Positions 8,591 to 16,250 of a stretch of 64,000 nt of DNA are shown here, piece by piece. Source of the DNA: Halomonas sp. SpR8 (GTDB taxonomy: Bacteria > Pseudomonadota > Gammaproteobacteria > Pseudomonadales > Halomonadaceae); NCBI RefSeq assembly GCF_031010195.1, contig NZ_JAUAMC010000009.1, positions 62,001 through 126,000 on the forward strand, given 5' to 3'. The translations under genes were made by a program, and so were the position numbers. Every line of letters starts with the position of its first letter. Position 1 is the first letter of the stretch. Below the pieces are notes generated by a model that ran no database searches, was not told the DNA's origin, and was given only the letters and a program-made list of their open reading frames with translations.

Positions 8591-9243
8591 TTGAGTTCAC
8601 CTTCTGGGACATTCTGCGCAACCTGCTACTGGCGGCTCGCTGGACGGTGGTGCTGTCGCTAATTGCTTTTGTAGGCGGGGCGACGGTGGGGCTGCTGTTG
8701 ACCTTTATGCGTCTCTCCAGCAACCGCTGGCTGCAGCGCTTAACGGCACTCTATGTTGACTTGTTCCAAGGCACGCCGCTGCTGATGCAGCTGTTTCTGA
8801 TCTTCTTTGGCGCCGCCGCCATGGGGTATCCGATTTCTGCCTGGCTGGCCGCCTCTATTGCACTCACCCTGTTTACCAGTGCGTTTCTGTGTGACATCTG
8901 GCGCGGCTGCTTGGAAGCGGTGGCTAAAGGGCAGTGGCACGCGGCGCGGGTGCTGGGCATGAACTACTTCCAGACCATGCGCCATGTGATTCTGCCCCAG
9001 GCGCTGCGGCTTTCGATTCCGCCCACGGTGGGTTTTTCGGTACAGGTCATTAAAGGCACGGCGCTGGCCTCCATTATTGGCTTTGTCGAGCTGACCAAGG
9101 CGGGCACCATGCTTAATAACGCCACCTTTGAACCCTTCACCATCTTTGCCCTTGTGGCTCTGCTTTACTTCGCGCTGTGCTACCCCCTTTCCTGCTACGC
9201 GCGCTATCTGGAGAAAAAGCTCTATGACGCTGGTTTACGTTGA
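8587..9243 (+). CDS. Polar amino acid ABC transporter permease 2 (HisQ/GlnP type)
   Basis: 218 residues, about five transmembrane helices, paralogous to the preceding permease. It has DLFQGTPLLMQLFLIFFGAA and the ATPase-docking EAA loop HAARVLGMNYFQTMRHVILPQ (about 118-138). It begins in the ATGA overlap with the upstream gene, and its 3' end overlaps the ATPase start at 9224 by 20 bases, so all three are translationally coupled. It forms the inner-membrane channel with its partner. Confidence 0.9.
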   Translation: MIEFTFWDILRNLLLAARWTVVLSLIAFVGGATVGLLLTFMRLSSNRWLQRLTALYVDLFQGTPLLMQLFLIFFGAAAMGYPISAWLAASIALTLFTSAFLCDIWRGCLEAVAKGQWHAARVLGMNYFQTMRHVILPQALRLSIPPTVGFSVQVIKGTALASIIGFVELTKAGTMLNNATFEPFTIFALVALLYFALCYPLSCYARYLEKKLYDAGLR

Positions 9244-9952
9244 TAACGTGCATAAAGCCTTTGGCAATCTGGAAGTGCTTAAAGGCATTAACCTTTCGGT
9301 CGCACAGGGCGAAGTCGTAGCGATTATTGGTCGCAGCGGTTCGGGTAAAAGTACCCTACTGCGCTGCCTGAATCAGCTGGAAAAACACGACAGCGGCCAG
9401 ATCACCATCGCCGATAAGCAGCTGGATGCGGCGTCAATGTCGCCCAAAGAGTTGAGCGAAAACGTCGGCATGGTGTTTCAAAGTTTTAATTTGTTTCCCC
9501 ATAAAACCGTGGGTGAGAATGTCTGCTTGGCGCCGCTGGTGGTGCGCGGCGAGGCCAAGGCAGAGGTTGAGAAAATCGCTCGGGAAGTGCTCGAGAAAGT
9601 GGGCCTCTCGGATAAGTACGATGCTTACCCGGCGCAGCTTTCCGGTGGTCAGCAGCAACGGGTGGCGATCGCCCGGGCGCTGGCGATGCGGCCCAAAGTG
9701 ATGCTTTGTGATGAAGTGACCTCGGCGCTTGATCCTGAACTGGTGGGTGAAGTGCTGCGGGTGTTGGAAGCCTTGGCAAAAGAGGGTATGACGCTGATTC
9801 TGGTGACCCACGAGATGAGCTTTGCCCGTGATGTGGCCGACAGGGTGGTGTTTATGCACCAGGGGCGCATCCATGAAGAGGGCGCCCCCTGTGAGCTGTT
9901 CAGCAATCCGCAAACGCCGGAGCTAAAGCAGTTTATCTCTGCCGTGCTTTAG
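9224..9952 (+). CDS. Polar amino acid ABC transporter ATP-binding protein (GlnQ/HisP type)
   Basis: 242 residues from the ATG at 9224; longer in-frame readings back to 9128 run through the permease gene and lack the family start. Walker A GRSGSGKS (36-43), Q-loop VFQSFNLFPH, ABC signature LSGGQQQR, Walker B VMLCDEVTSALDPE and the H-loop VTHEM are all intact. The size and the CDEVTSALDPE variant fit the polar amino acid uptake class. It powers the two permeases just upstream, with which it overlaps by 20 bases. The operon ends here, against the convergent yfcC-type gene. Confidence 0.92.
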   Translation: MTLVYVDNVHKAFGNLEVLKGINLSVAQGEVVAIIGRSGSGKSTLLRCLNQLEKHDSGQITIADKQLDAASMSPKELSENVGMVFQSFNLFPHKTVGENVCLAPLVVRGEAKAEVEKIAREVLEKVGLSDKYDAYPAQLSGGQQQRVAIARALAMRPKVMLCDEVTSALDPELVGEVLRVLEALAKEGMTLILVTHEMSFARDVADRVVFMHQGRIHEEGAPCELFSNPQTPELKQFISAVL

Positions 9953-9963
9953 TCGATTCAGTT

Positions 9964-11412
9964 CTAGCCGGTCCACTGTGTTGCCTGGGCGAAGATAAGA
10001 AAGCCCAGGGCAATCACGATCCATACGCAAAAAAGTGGGAAGAAGAATTTGACCCACTTTTGCCATGGCACGCCTGCAAGCGCCAGCGTTGCCATAAAGT
10101 AGCCTGAGGTCGGGTAGAGAATATTGCCGATGCCATCCCCCAACTGGTATGCCAACACGGCCGTTTGGCGAGTCACGCCAAGAATGTCGGAAAGCGGTGC
10201 CATTAGCGGCATGGTGACAAGCGCTTGGCCGCTACCGGAAGGAACAATGAAATTGAAGCCCAACTGGGCGAAGAACATGCCAATAGCCGATAGCAGTGTG
10301 GGCAGCTCCCCCACGAGATTGCCCAGCCCAAACACCAGCGTATCCATTATCTGGCCATCTTCCAGCATTACGGCCACGCCCCGGGCGACGCCTGCGATCA
10401 TGGCGCCGACTAATACATCGCGGAAACCCTGATTGAAGCCAGAACATATCTCGTCTGTATCGAGGCCCGCGATAAGGCCCACCACAATGCCCATAATGAT
10501 AAATAGGCCCGCCATCTCCATCATGAACCAGCCTTGTTGCAGCACGCCATAAACGAGTACTGCAAAGAAGGCGAGCGTTGCGACAGCGGCCAGCTTTTGG
10601 CGAGCGTTGGCAATTAAGGCGGGGCTATTATCAGCGTGTTGGTAGAGCGTGCGTTTTTCGGATTCGCCCTGGTCGCGGCTCAATAGGCTGAATGAGGGCG
10701 CTTGGCGCACCCGGCGGGCGTAACGCATGACGAAAAAAATCGCCACAGCCAGCATGACAATAAACGCCATAATACGCAGCCCATAACCGGAGTAGAGAGG
10801 TAGGTCTGAAAGTTGTTGCCCAAGCCCGGTATTAATGGGGTTGAGTACACCCGTCGTGAAGCCAACCGTGGTGGCGCAAAGTGCTACTGCCGCAGCCGTG
10901 ACAGAATCAAAGCGCAAAGCAATCATCAGCGGCAGGATGACCGGCACATAGACCAGCGCCAACTCTTGGGTACCGATCACGGTCGCTATCAGCGCGAATA
11001 CTGTCATCAAAACGGGAATGGTGAGCAGACTCTGGCGCGCAAAGCGGCGCGTTAACTTATCCACACCGATTTCAATAATGCCGGTGCGTCTTAGAACCAT
11101 GAACATGCCGCCAATCATAAAGGTGAAAAAGACGACTTCTCCGGCACTCATCAAGCCATTGGGTATCGCCAGCATAAAGTCGACGATGCCAACCGGTGAC
11201 GAAGCGATTTGCTCATAAGAGTTTGGGTCGATAGTGATACGCCCGTTCGGGCCAGGCACACGTTCGAACTGCCCCGCAGGCACAAAATGCGTTGCTATTG
11301 CGGCCAGGGCGATAAAGATAAACAGAACCGCGTAGATGTCAGGGATCCGACACCAGCTTTTTTTAGGCGGTGGGGTATCCGGAGAGGGCGAAGAGGATGT
11401 GTGTTGTGACAT
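9964..11412 (-). CDS. YfcC-family (C4-dicarboxylate/basic amino acid carrier-like) membrane protein
   Basis: 482 residues, about 11-12 hydrophobic segments after a hydrophilic Ser/Pro/Lys-rich N-terminal tail of about 23 residues. Segments such as THFVPAGQFERV, FFTFMIGGMFMVLRRTG, LGFNFIVPSGSGQALVTMPLMAPLSD and LGDGIGNILYPTSGYFMATLALAGVP are characteristic of the YfcC/DcuC-like ion transporter clan. The start has GAGG 7 bases upstream. It is convergent with the ABC operon and divergent from allE, sharing a promoter region that holds both regulatory motifs of the purine cluster. A role in importing a ureide, dicarboxylate or amino acid linked to purine breakdown is plausible but not shown. Confidence 0.8.
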   Translation of the reverse strand: MSQHTSSSPSPDTPPPKKSWCRIPDIYAVLFIFIALAAIATHFVPAGQFERVPGPNGRITIDPNSYEQIASSPVGIVDFMLAIPNGLMSAGEVVFFTFMIGGMFMVLRRTGIIEIGVDKLTRRFARQSLLTIPVLMTVFALIATVIGTQELALVYVPVILPLMIALRFDSVTAAAVALCATTVGFTTGVLNPINTGLGQQLSDLPLYSGYGLRIMAFIVMLAVAIFFVMRYARRVRQAPSFSLLSRDQGESEKRTLYQHADNSPALIANARQKLAAVATLAFFAVLVYGVLQQGWFMMEMAGLFIIMGIVVGLIAGLDTDEICSGFNQGFRDVLVGAMIAGVARGVAVMLEDGQIMDTLVFGLGNLVGELPTLLSAIGMFFAQLGFNFIVPSGSGQALVTMPLMAPLSDILGVTRQTAVLAYQLGDGIGNILYPTSGYFMATLALAGVPWQKWVKFFFPLFCVWIVIALGFLIFAQATQWTG

Positions 11413-11544
11413 GTTGTGCCTCGCGTTTTAGAGCCGCCATCAAGGAGGGTTGTTGTTATCAATAGCTGACCTTAGCAATGCCTAGCGGGTGTATTTCTAG
11501 CCGAGATTGCTGTTTTTGGACAAGCTTGTATGATCTTAAAATTA

Positions 11545-11557
11545 TGAAACGAAAGTT
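11545..11557. promoter_or_regulatory. Second copy of the TGAAACGAAAGTT motif
   Basis: Exact 13-base match to 6902-6914 before the ABC operon. It lies about 130 bases upstream of the leftward yfcC-type start and 150 bases upstream of allE, suitable for an RpiR-family regulator acting on either gene. Confidence 0.45.
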
Positions 11558-11651
11558 GCTAGATAAGTTACTCTTGGGAGGAGTGTTTCACAAGGCCTGT
11601 GCATGCGCTTTCTAAAAGTGCTGCTAAAGATCGCTTTATTGTGCTTCACAA

Positions 11652-11667
11652 ATCTTGTATACAAGAT
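11652..11667. promoter_or_regulatory. 16 bp perfect palindrome with TTGTATACAA core before allE
   Basis: ATCTTGTATACAAGAT is a perfect palindrome, the longest of the three copies in the window, 40 bases upstream of the allE start. It is probably the strongest site of the inferred purine-catabolism regulator. Confidence 0.7.
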
Positions 11668-11707
11668 ATATGCCGTCTGTTTTTATTACGTTCTATAGGT
11701 TAAAAAA

Positions 11708-12538
11708 ATGCCAGCTAACTACTATGCCCCTACCGGCGGGCATCCGCCGCAAACACAGATAACCGCCGATCGTGCCGTATTTACCGAAGCCTACGCGCTA
11801 ATCCCCAAAGGCGTGATGCGCGATATCGTCACCAGTAATCTACCGTTTTGGGAAGGTACTCGACTATGGGTGCTGGCGCGGCCGCTGTCGGGGTTTGCCG
11901 AGACGTTCTCTCAGTACATTATGGAAGTTCAGCCCCAGGGCGGTAGCGATAAGCCCGAGCCAGACTCCCAAGCCGAAGGCGTACTGTTTATTGTAGAGGG
12001 TGAGTTAACGCTTACCCTCGCTGGTGAGCGTCACTCTCTGCAGCCCGGTGGCTATGCGTTTATTCCCCCTGGCAGCGACTGGCAGGTGCGCAATGAATCT
12101 AATGCGGCGGTACGTTTTCACTGGGTGCGCAAGGCGTATGAGTTTGTCGAAGGGCTTGAAGTGCCAGAGGCATTCGTCACCAACGAGCAGGACATTGCGG
12201 CTATCGAAATGCCCGGCACCGAAGGGCGCTGGGCCACCACGCGCTTTGTTGACCCTGCGGACGTTCGGCACGACATGCACGTTAATATTGTGACCTTTCA
12301 GCCCGGTGGCGTGATCCCTTTTGATGAGACCCATGTCATGGAGCACGGCTTGTACGTGCTTGAAGGCAAAGCCGTTTACCACTTAAATCAAAACTGGGTC
12401 GAAGTAGAAGCGGGAGACTTTATGTGGCTGCGCGCCTTCTGCCCCCAAGCCTGCTACGCCGCTGGCCCAAGTCCGTTTCGGTATTTGTTGTATAAAGACG
12501 TTAACCGCCATGCTTCTCTCAAACTGTCATCTCGCTAA
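11708..12538 (+). CDS. allE: (S)-ureidoglycine aminohydrolase AllE (bicupin)
   Basis: 276 residues, the family length. Two cupin domains: the first about 55-145 (GVLFIVEGELTLTLAGE), the second about 185-265. In the second, FDETHVMEHGLYVLEG supplies Glu207, His209 and His213, and FCPQACY supplies Gln247, the expected metal-binding set of ureidoglycine aminohydrolases. The enzyme converts (S)-ureidoglycine to (S)-ureidoglycolate and ammonia in the cytosol, the step after allantoate amidohydrolase. It is followed by allA after 9 bases, giving consecutive pathway steps. The promoter carries the 16 bp TTGTATACAA palindrome. Confidence 0.93.
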   Translation: MPANYYAPTGGHPPQTQITADRAVFTEAYALIPKGVMRDIVTSNLPFWEGTRLWVLARPLSGFAETFSQYIMEVQPQGGSDKPEPDSQAEGVLFIVEGELTLTLAGERHSLQPGGYAFIPPGSDWQVRNESNAAVRFHWVRKAYEFVEGLEVPEAFVTNEQDIAAIEMPGTEGRWATTRFVDPADVRHDMHVNIVTFQPGGVIPFDETHVMEHGLYVLEGKAVYHLNQNWVEVEAGDFMWLRAFCPQACYAAGPSPFRYLLYKDVNRHASLKLSSR

Positions 12539-12547
12539 GGAGCTGTA

Positions 12548-13033
12548 ATGCTGGAACTCAAAGCTGAGCCGTTAACAGCCGAGGCCTTTGCCCCTTTTGG
12601 CAATGTGATTGATGCGCGTACCTCTGAGTCGTTTCCTATCAACGCTGGGCGCACCCAGCGCCATCACGATCTGGCGAAGGTAGAAACCCTGGGTGACAAC
12701 CCCCGCACGCTGATTAATATCTTCGTTAGCCAACCGATCACGCTACCACTGGAACTGACGTTCCTAGAGCGACATCCTTATGGCAGTCAGGCATTTATGC
12801 CGCTGCATCAGGAGCGCTTTATTGTGGTGGTGGCGCCGCAAGGTGAGCATATTAACCCTGATGACGTGCGTGCTTTTGTGACCGATGGCCGCCAAGGGGT
12901 GAATTATCATGCGGGCACCTGGCACGCGGTTCAGTCAGTGCTGGAGCGTGAAGGCGAGTTTTTGGTGGTTGACCGGGGCGGTGATGGCAATAATTGCGAT
13001 GAGTTTCCCATGACCATTACCGTGATGTTGTAA
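12548..13033 (+). CDS. allA: Ureidoglycolate lyase AllA
   Basis: 161 residues, standard AllA length. Conserved elements are FAPFGNVIDA (14-23), LERHPYGSQAFMPL (73-86, which places the active-site region) and NYHAGTWHAV (119-128). The enzyme splits ureidoglycolate into glyoxylate and urea. It sits 9 bases after allE with AGGAG before ATG, so the two are cotranscribed. The glyoxylate formed would feed glycerate and then PEP, which makes the next gene, pyruvate kinase, a sensible neighbour. The allantoate amidohydrolase needed between PuuE and AllE is not in this window. Confidence 0.93.
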   Translation: MLELKAEPLTAEAFAPFGNVIDARTSESFPINAGRTQRHHDLAKVETLGDNPRTLINIFVSQPITLPLELTFLERHPYGSQAFMPLHQERFIVVVAPQGEHINPDDVRAFVTDGRQGVNYHAGTWHAVQSVLEREGEFLVVDRGGDGNNCDEFPMTITVML

Positions 13034-13128
13034 TAATACGCACATTTCGTGATGCAGTGCTGTCATATAGATGGCGTTAAACTGATAAGCTAGGGTGGAT
13101 AAGTAAAGTCGCTCTGCAACGTTGGTTT

Positions 13129-13200
13129 AAAGAGTCACTCCACGAAAGAGCCACCCCCGAAAGAGTCTCTAGACGTTAAAAAGAGCCACTACACGTTAAT
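13129..13200 (+). repeat. Imperfect tandem repeat upstream of pyk
   Basis: Four degenerate units starting with AAAGAG: 13129-13144, 13145-13159, 13160-13177 and 13178-13200, the last two ending in an ACGTTA element. Units are 15-23 bases and share AAAGAGYCAC-like cores. The array ends 18 bases before the pyk start and so lies in its leader or promoter. Confidence 0.6.
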
Positions 13201-13218
13201 TTACAAGGTTGGAATAAT

Positions 13219-14694
13219 ATGAACGCACTACACTTCTCTTCGATCCGTCGTACCAAAATTGTCGCCACCCTTGGCCCCGCCAGCGACCGTGAAGGCGTTT
13301 TGGAAGCCATGCTCGCGGCGGGTGTGGATGTGGTGCGTCTCAATTTCTCCCACGGTACTGCCGATGATCACCGCCGCCGCTTAACCGAAGTGCGTGAAAT
13401 CGCCGCCAAACTGGGCCGTAGCGTCGCAGCACTGGGCGACTTGCAAGGCCCCAAGATCCGTATCGCGCGGTTTAGAGATGGCGCCGTGGTGCTCAAAGAG
13501 GGGCAGCCGTTTATTCTCGATATGCAACTTGATGGTGACGCGGGCGACATCCACCAAGTGGGCTGCGACTACAAAACCCTCTCGCAAGACGTGGCCGCCG
13601 GTGACCGCCTGTTGCTGGATGACGGGCGCTTAGTGCTAGATGTCGCTCGTGTTGAAGGCCAGCAGGTGCACACTACCGTGGTCGTGGGCGGTAAGCTCTC
13701 TAACCATAAAGGCATCAACAAGCAGGGCGGCGGGCTTTCTGCCCCGGCACTGACCGACAAAGATAAAGAAGACCTTAAAACCGCTGTCGAGATCGGCGTC
13801 GACTATCTCGCCATTTCATTCCCGCGTCATGCCGAAGACATGCTCGAAGCGCGTCGCTTGCTGGGCGAGGCGGGCAAGGAAATTGGCTTGGTCGCCAAGG
13901 TTGAGCGCGCCGAGGCGGTCGCAGATGACGCTACTCTGGACGGTATCATTGAAGCCTCTGAGGCGGTGATGGTGGCGAGGGGCGATTTGGGCGTTGAGAT
14001 TGGCGATGCCAAGTTGGTCGGCGTTCAGAAGCGTATGATCAAACGCGCCCGCACGCTGAATCGCGCGGTAATTACCGCCACGCAAATGATGGAAAGCATG
14101 ATTTCCGCACCGCTACCCACTCGCGCCGAAGTGTTCGACGTAGCCAACGCGGTGCTGGATGGCAGCGATGCGGTCATGCTTTCGGCGGAAACGGCGGCGG
14201 GTGACTATCCGGTAGAAACCGTGGAGGCGATGTCGCGTGTTTGCTTGGGCGCTGAGCGTGAGAAATCCGCTCAGGAGTCCGGCCACCGTATTCATGAGGG
14301 CTTTACCCGCCCGGATGAAACCATCGCGCTTTCGGCGATGTACGCCGCCAACCATATGACTGGCGTCACCGCGATTGCCTGTATGACCTCTTCTGGTTAT
14401 ACACCGCTGATTGCCTCACGCATTAGCTCTGGCTTGCCGATTGTAGGTTTGGCGCACAACCCCATTGCCCAGCGCCGCATGGCGCTTTATCGCGGCGTTG
14501 TCTCGCTGCCGTTCGATACCTCTGATATGACACCCACCGAGCTAAATGATCAAGCGCTTAAGCTGCTGGTGAAGATGGGGATCTCTAACGTCGGTGGCTA
14601 TGTGATTCTTACCCGCGGCGACCACATGAATGCGCATGGCGGCACCAATACCATGAAGGTGATGGAGATTACTGACGAGCATGCTGAAAGCTAA
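13219..14694 (+). CDS. pyk: Pyruvate kinase
   Basis: 491 residues, full-length type II-like pyruvate kinase. Diagnostic segments: [13 protein letters not shown] at the N-terminus, [16 protein letters not shown], the catalytic lysine segment [12 protein letters not shown] (about 223-234), the metal-binding [12 protein letters not shown] (about 251-262) and [10 protein letters not shown] (about 284-293). A C-terminal allosteric domain follows from about residue 355. It converts PEP and ADP to pyruvate and ATP. The ribosome site GGTTGGA precedes the start. Its last 14 bases overlap modA. Next to allA it may serve glyoxylate-derived glycerate/PEP metabolism rather than being the main glycolytic isozyme; that is inference. 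Confidence 0.95.
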   Translation: MNALHFSSIRRTKIVATLGPASDREGVLEAMLAAGVDVVRLNFSHGTADDHRRRLTEVREIAAKLGRSVAALGDLQGPKIRIARFRDGAVVLKEGQPFILDMQLDGDAGDIHQVGCDYKTLSQDVAAGDRLLLDDGRLVLDVARVEGQQVHTTVVVGGKLSNHKGINKQGGGLSAPALTDKDKEDLKTAVEIGVDYLAISFPRHAEDMLEARRLLGEAGKEIGLVAKVERAEAVADDATLDGIIEASEAVMVARGDLGVEIGDAKLVGVQKRMIKRARTLNRAVITATQMMESMISAPLPTRAEVFDVANAVLDGSDAVMLSAETAAGDYPVETVEAMSRVCLGAEREKSAQESGHRIHEGFTRPDETIALSAMYAANHMTGVTAIACMTSSGYTPLIASRISSGLPIVGLAHNPIAQRRMALYRGVVSLPFDTSDMTPTELNDQALKLLVKMGISNVGGYVILTRGDHMNAHGGTNTMKVMEITDEHAES

Positions 14695-15463
14695 ATTAGC
14701 GCATGGGCTGCTAACCTGTTTGCTACTGATAAGCGCCCCAGCGACAGCGGGGGCGCCTATCGTTGCGGCGGCTTCTGATCTACAGTTCGCACTCACTGAA
14801 GCCGCGGAGCAGTTTGAGCAGGAAACAGGTAGCACACTGCGGCTAAATTTTGGCTCGTCGGGTAACTTCCGCCGCCAAATTGCCCAAGGCGCGCCATTTG
14901 AGCTGTATCTCTCTGCTGACGAGCGCTACGTTCAGGCGCTATATGAAGAGGGCCACACCAAGGACGAAGGCGTTATCTACGCCATTGGCCGTTTAGTATG
15001 GCTGCAGAGTGCAGGACGCGATGATTTACCTGATGAGGATGCGCCGCTTGCGGCGGTAAAAGCCGCACTGGAAGCGCACGCTAGCGGCACCTCTGGGCGA
15101 ATCGCCCTGGCCAATCCTGAACACGCGCCTTACGGCGTGGCGGCGCAGGAGGCGCTTGAACATGCCGGGCTTTGGGAGCAAACCGAGCCGTTGCGGGTAT
15201 TAGGCGAAAACGTCTCCCAGGCGGCGCAGTTTGCACTTTCCGACGATGCTCGCGGCGGATTAGTCGCTTACTCCTTGGCATTAGCTCCCGCGCTGAGTGA
15301 TCGAAGTGAGTACGTACTTATCCCTGAAGCTTGGCATAGCCCGCTACGCCAACGCATGGTGTTAACTAATCGAGCGGGAGAGGTCGCTAGCGATTTCTAT
15401 CATTGGCTGCAGCAAGACGAAGGGCAAGCCATTCTGCGTCGCTACGGCTTTAGCGCCGAATAA
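14681..15463 (+). CDS. modA: Periplasmic molybdate-binding protein ModA
   Basis: 260 residues, signal peptide with hydrophobic core 8-22 and cleavage near ATAGA (25). The mature start [18 protein letters not shown] is the classic ModA opening, whose Ser binds the oxyanion; [23 protein letters not shown] carries the second oxyanion-contacting Ser and the conserved P-F-D/E region. It delivers molybdate to ModB/ModC. Its first 14 bases overlap the end of pyk, an unexpected pairing that ties molybdate uptake to pyk transcription. The TAA stop is the first element of the 14 bp repeat array that leads to modB. Confidence 0.92.
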   Translation: MLKAKLAHGLLTCLLLISAPATAGAPIVAAASDLQFALTEAAEQFEQETGSTLRLNFGSSGNFRRQIAQGAPFELYLSADERYVQALYEEGHTKDEGVIYAIGRLVWLQSAGRDDLPDEDAPLAAVKAALEAHASGTSGRIALANPEHAPYGVAAQEALEHAGLWEQTEPLRVLGENVSQAAQFALSDDARGGLVAYSLALAPALSDRSEYVLIPEAWHSPLRQRMVLTNRAGEVASDFYHWLQQDEGQAILRRYGFSAE

Positions 15464-15586
15464 TGGCTGGCTTGTAATGGACGGCTCGTAATGGACGGTT
15501 CGTAATGGACGGTACGTAATGGATGGTTCGTAAAGGGTGACGCTTAATGGCAGGGTCTTAATGGTGGGGTCTTAATGGATTGGTCT
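15461..15586 (+). repeat. 9 x 14 bp tandem array of TAATG-coupled four-codon minicistrons between modA and modB
   Basis: Nine head-to-tail 14 bp units start at 15461, 15475, 15489, 15503, 15517, 15531, 15545, 15559 and 15573; the consensus is TAATGGACGGTTCG. The first TAA is the modA stop and the ninth ATG (15575) is the modB start. Because 14 bp fits a TAATG overlap plus three codons, each unit reads ATG-NNN-NNN-NNN-TAA, with each stop overlapping the next start: MAGL, MDGS, MDGS, MDGT, MDGS, (unit 6 has AAG in place of ATG and reads KGDA), MAGS, MVGS, then ModB itself (MDWS...). Unit 6 instead contains AAAGGG, a possible ribosome site 9-10 bases before the ATG of unit 7. All of this is seen directly; function is inference. 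Confidence 0.95.
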
Positions 15587-16243
15587 GCGCTTTCGGTCTC
15601 ACTTCGCCTTGCGGGGTTTACCTGCCTGATGCTTATCCCTATCGCTATCTGGCTAGGCCGCGCTTTGGCCTATGCGCGTTTTCGTGGCAAAGGATTGTGC
15701 GAAGCACTCATCGCATTACCGTTAGTATTACCGCCTACTGTGCTGGGCTTTTATCTACTGCTTAGCTTTGGTCGCGACGCGCCGGTGGGCTCTTTTTGGG
15801 CAGAAATAACCGGTAGCGGGCTGAATTTTACCTTTAGTGGAATTTTAATAGCCTCCCTTATCGCCAATCTGCCGTTTGCCGTTCAGCCGATTCAGCGCGC
15901 CTTTGAACACGTGCCCCATAACCTACGCGAAGCGGCCTGGTGCAGCGGTTTGAGCCCCTGGCAAACGTTGCTGCGCATTGAGTTACCGCTGGTATGGCCA
16001 GGCATTATGTCGGCGGCGGCGCTCACCTTTGCCCACACGTTGGGCGAGTTCGGCGTCATCTTGATGGTCGGTGGCGCGATTGACGGCGAAACCCGCACCC
16101 TTGCTATTGCGATTTATGACCGCGTTCAAGCCTTCGATGAACAGGGGGCGGCGCAGATGTCGGCACTGCTATTGTTGGTATCCTTTATTACCTTAGGGCT
16201 CGTTTATGGGCTGTCTGGGCGCAGGCGGTGGGCGCGTGGTTGA
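15575..16243 (+). CDS. modB: Molybdate ABC transporter permease ModB
   Basis: 222 residues, about five transmembrane helices. ModB/CysU-type features are LIALPLVLPPTVLGFYLLL (about 45-63), the ATPase-docking loop EAAWCSGLSPWQTLLRIELPL (about 118-138) and FAHTLGEFGVILMVGG (about 151-166). The start codon is the last ATG of the 14 bp array, with no strong Shine-Dalgarno of its own, so translation probably relies on reinitiation from modA through the minicistrons. It is followed 7 bases after its stop by the modC ATG. Confidence 0.92.
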   Translation: MDWSALSVSLRLAGFTCLMLIPIAIWLGRALAYARFRGKGLCEALIALPLVLPPTVLGFYLLLSFGRDAPVGSFWAEITGSGLNFTFSGILIASLIANLPFAVQPIQRAFEHVPHNLREAAWCSGLSPWQTLLRIELPLVWPGIMSAAALTFAHTLGEFGVILMVGGAIDGETRTLAIAIYDRVQAFDEQGAAQMSALLLLVSFITLGLVYGLSGRRRWARG

Positions 16244-16250
16244 TTCGCTA

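Larger units (their letters stand above)
11413..11707. other. Divergent promoter region between the YfcC-type gene and allE
   Basis: 295 bases with no gene. From left to right it holds a copy of the TGAAACGAAAGTT motif (11545-11557) and a 16 bp palindrome around TTGTATACAA (11652-11667), the latter 40 bases before allE. This is the only place where both motifs of the purine cluster occur together. Confidence 0.6.

Noticed and set aside
15461..15586. Reading the 14 bp array as a CRISPR-like or REP/terminator element, or a molybdenum-cofactor riboswitch before modB
   Set aside because: Units are contiguous with no spacers, show no dyad symmetry or aptamer-like folding, and line up exactly with stop/start codons, so a translational explanation fits better.
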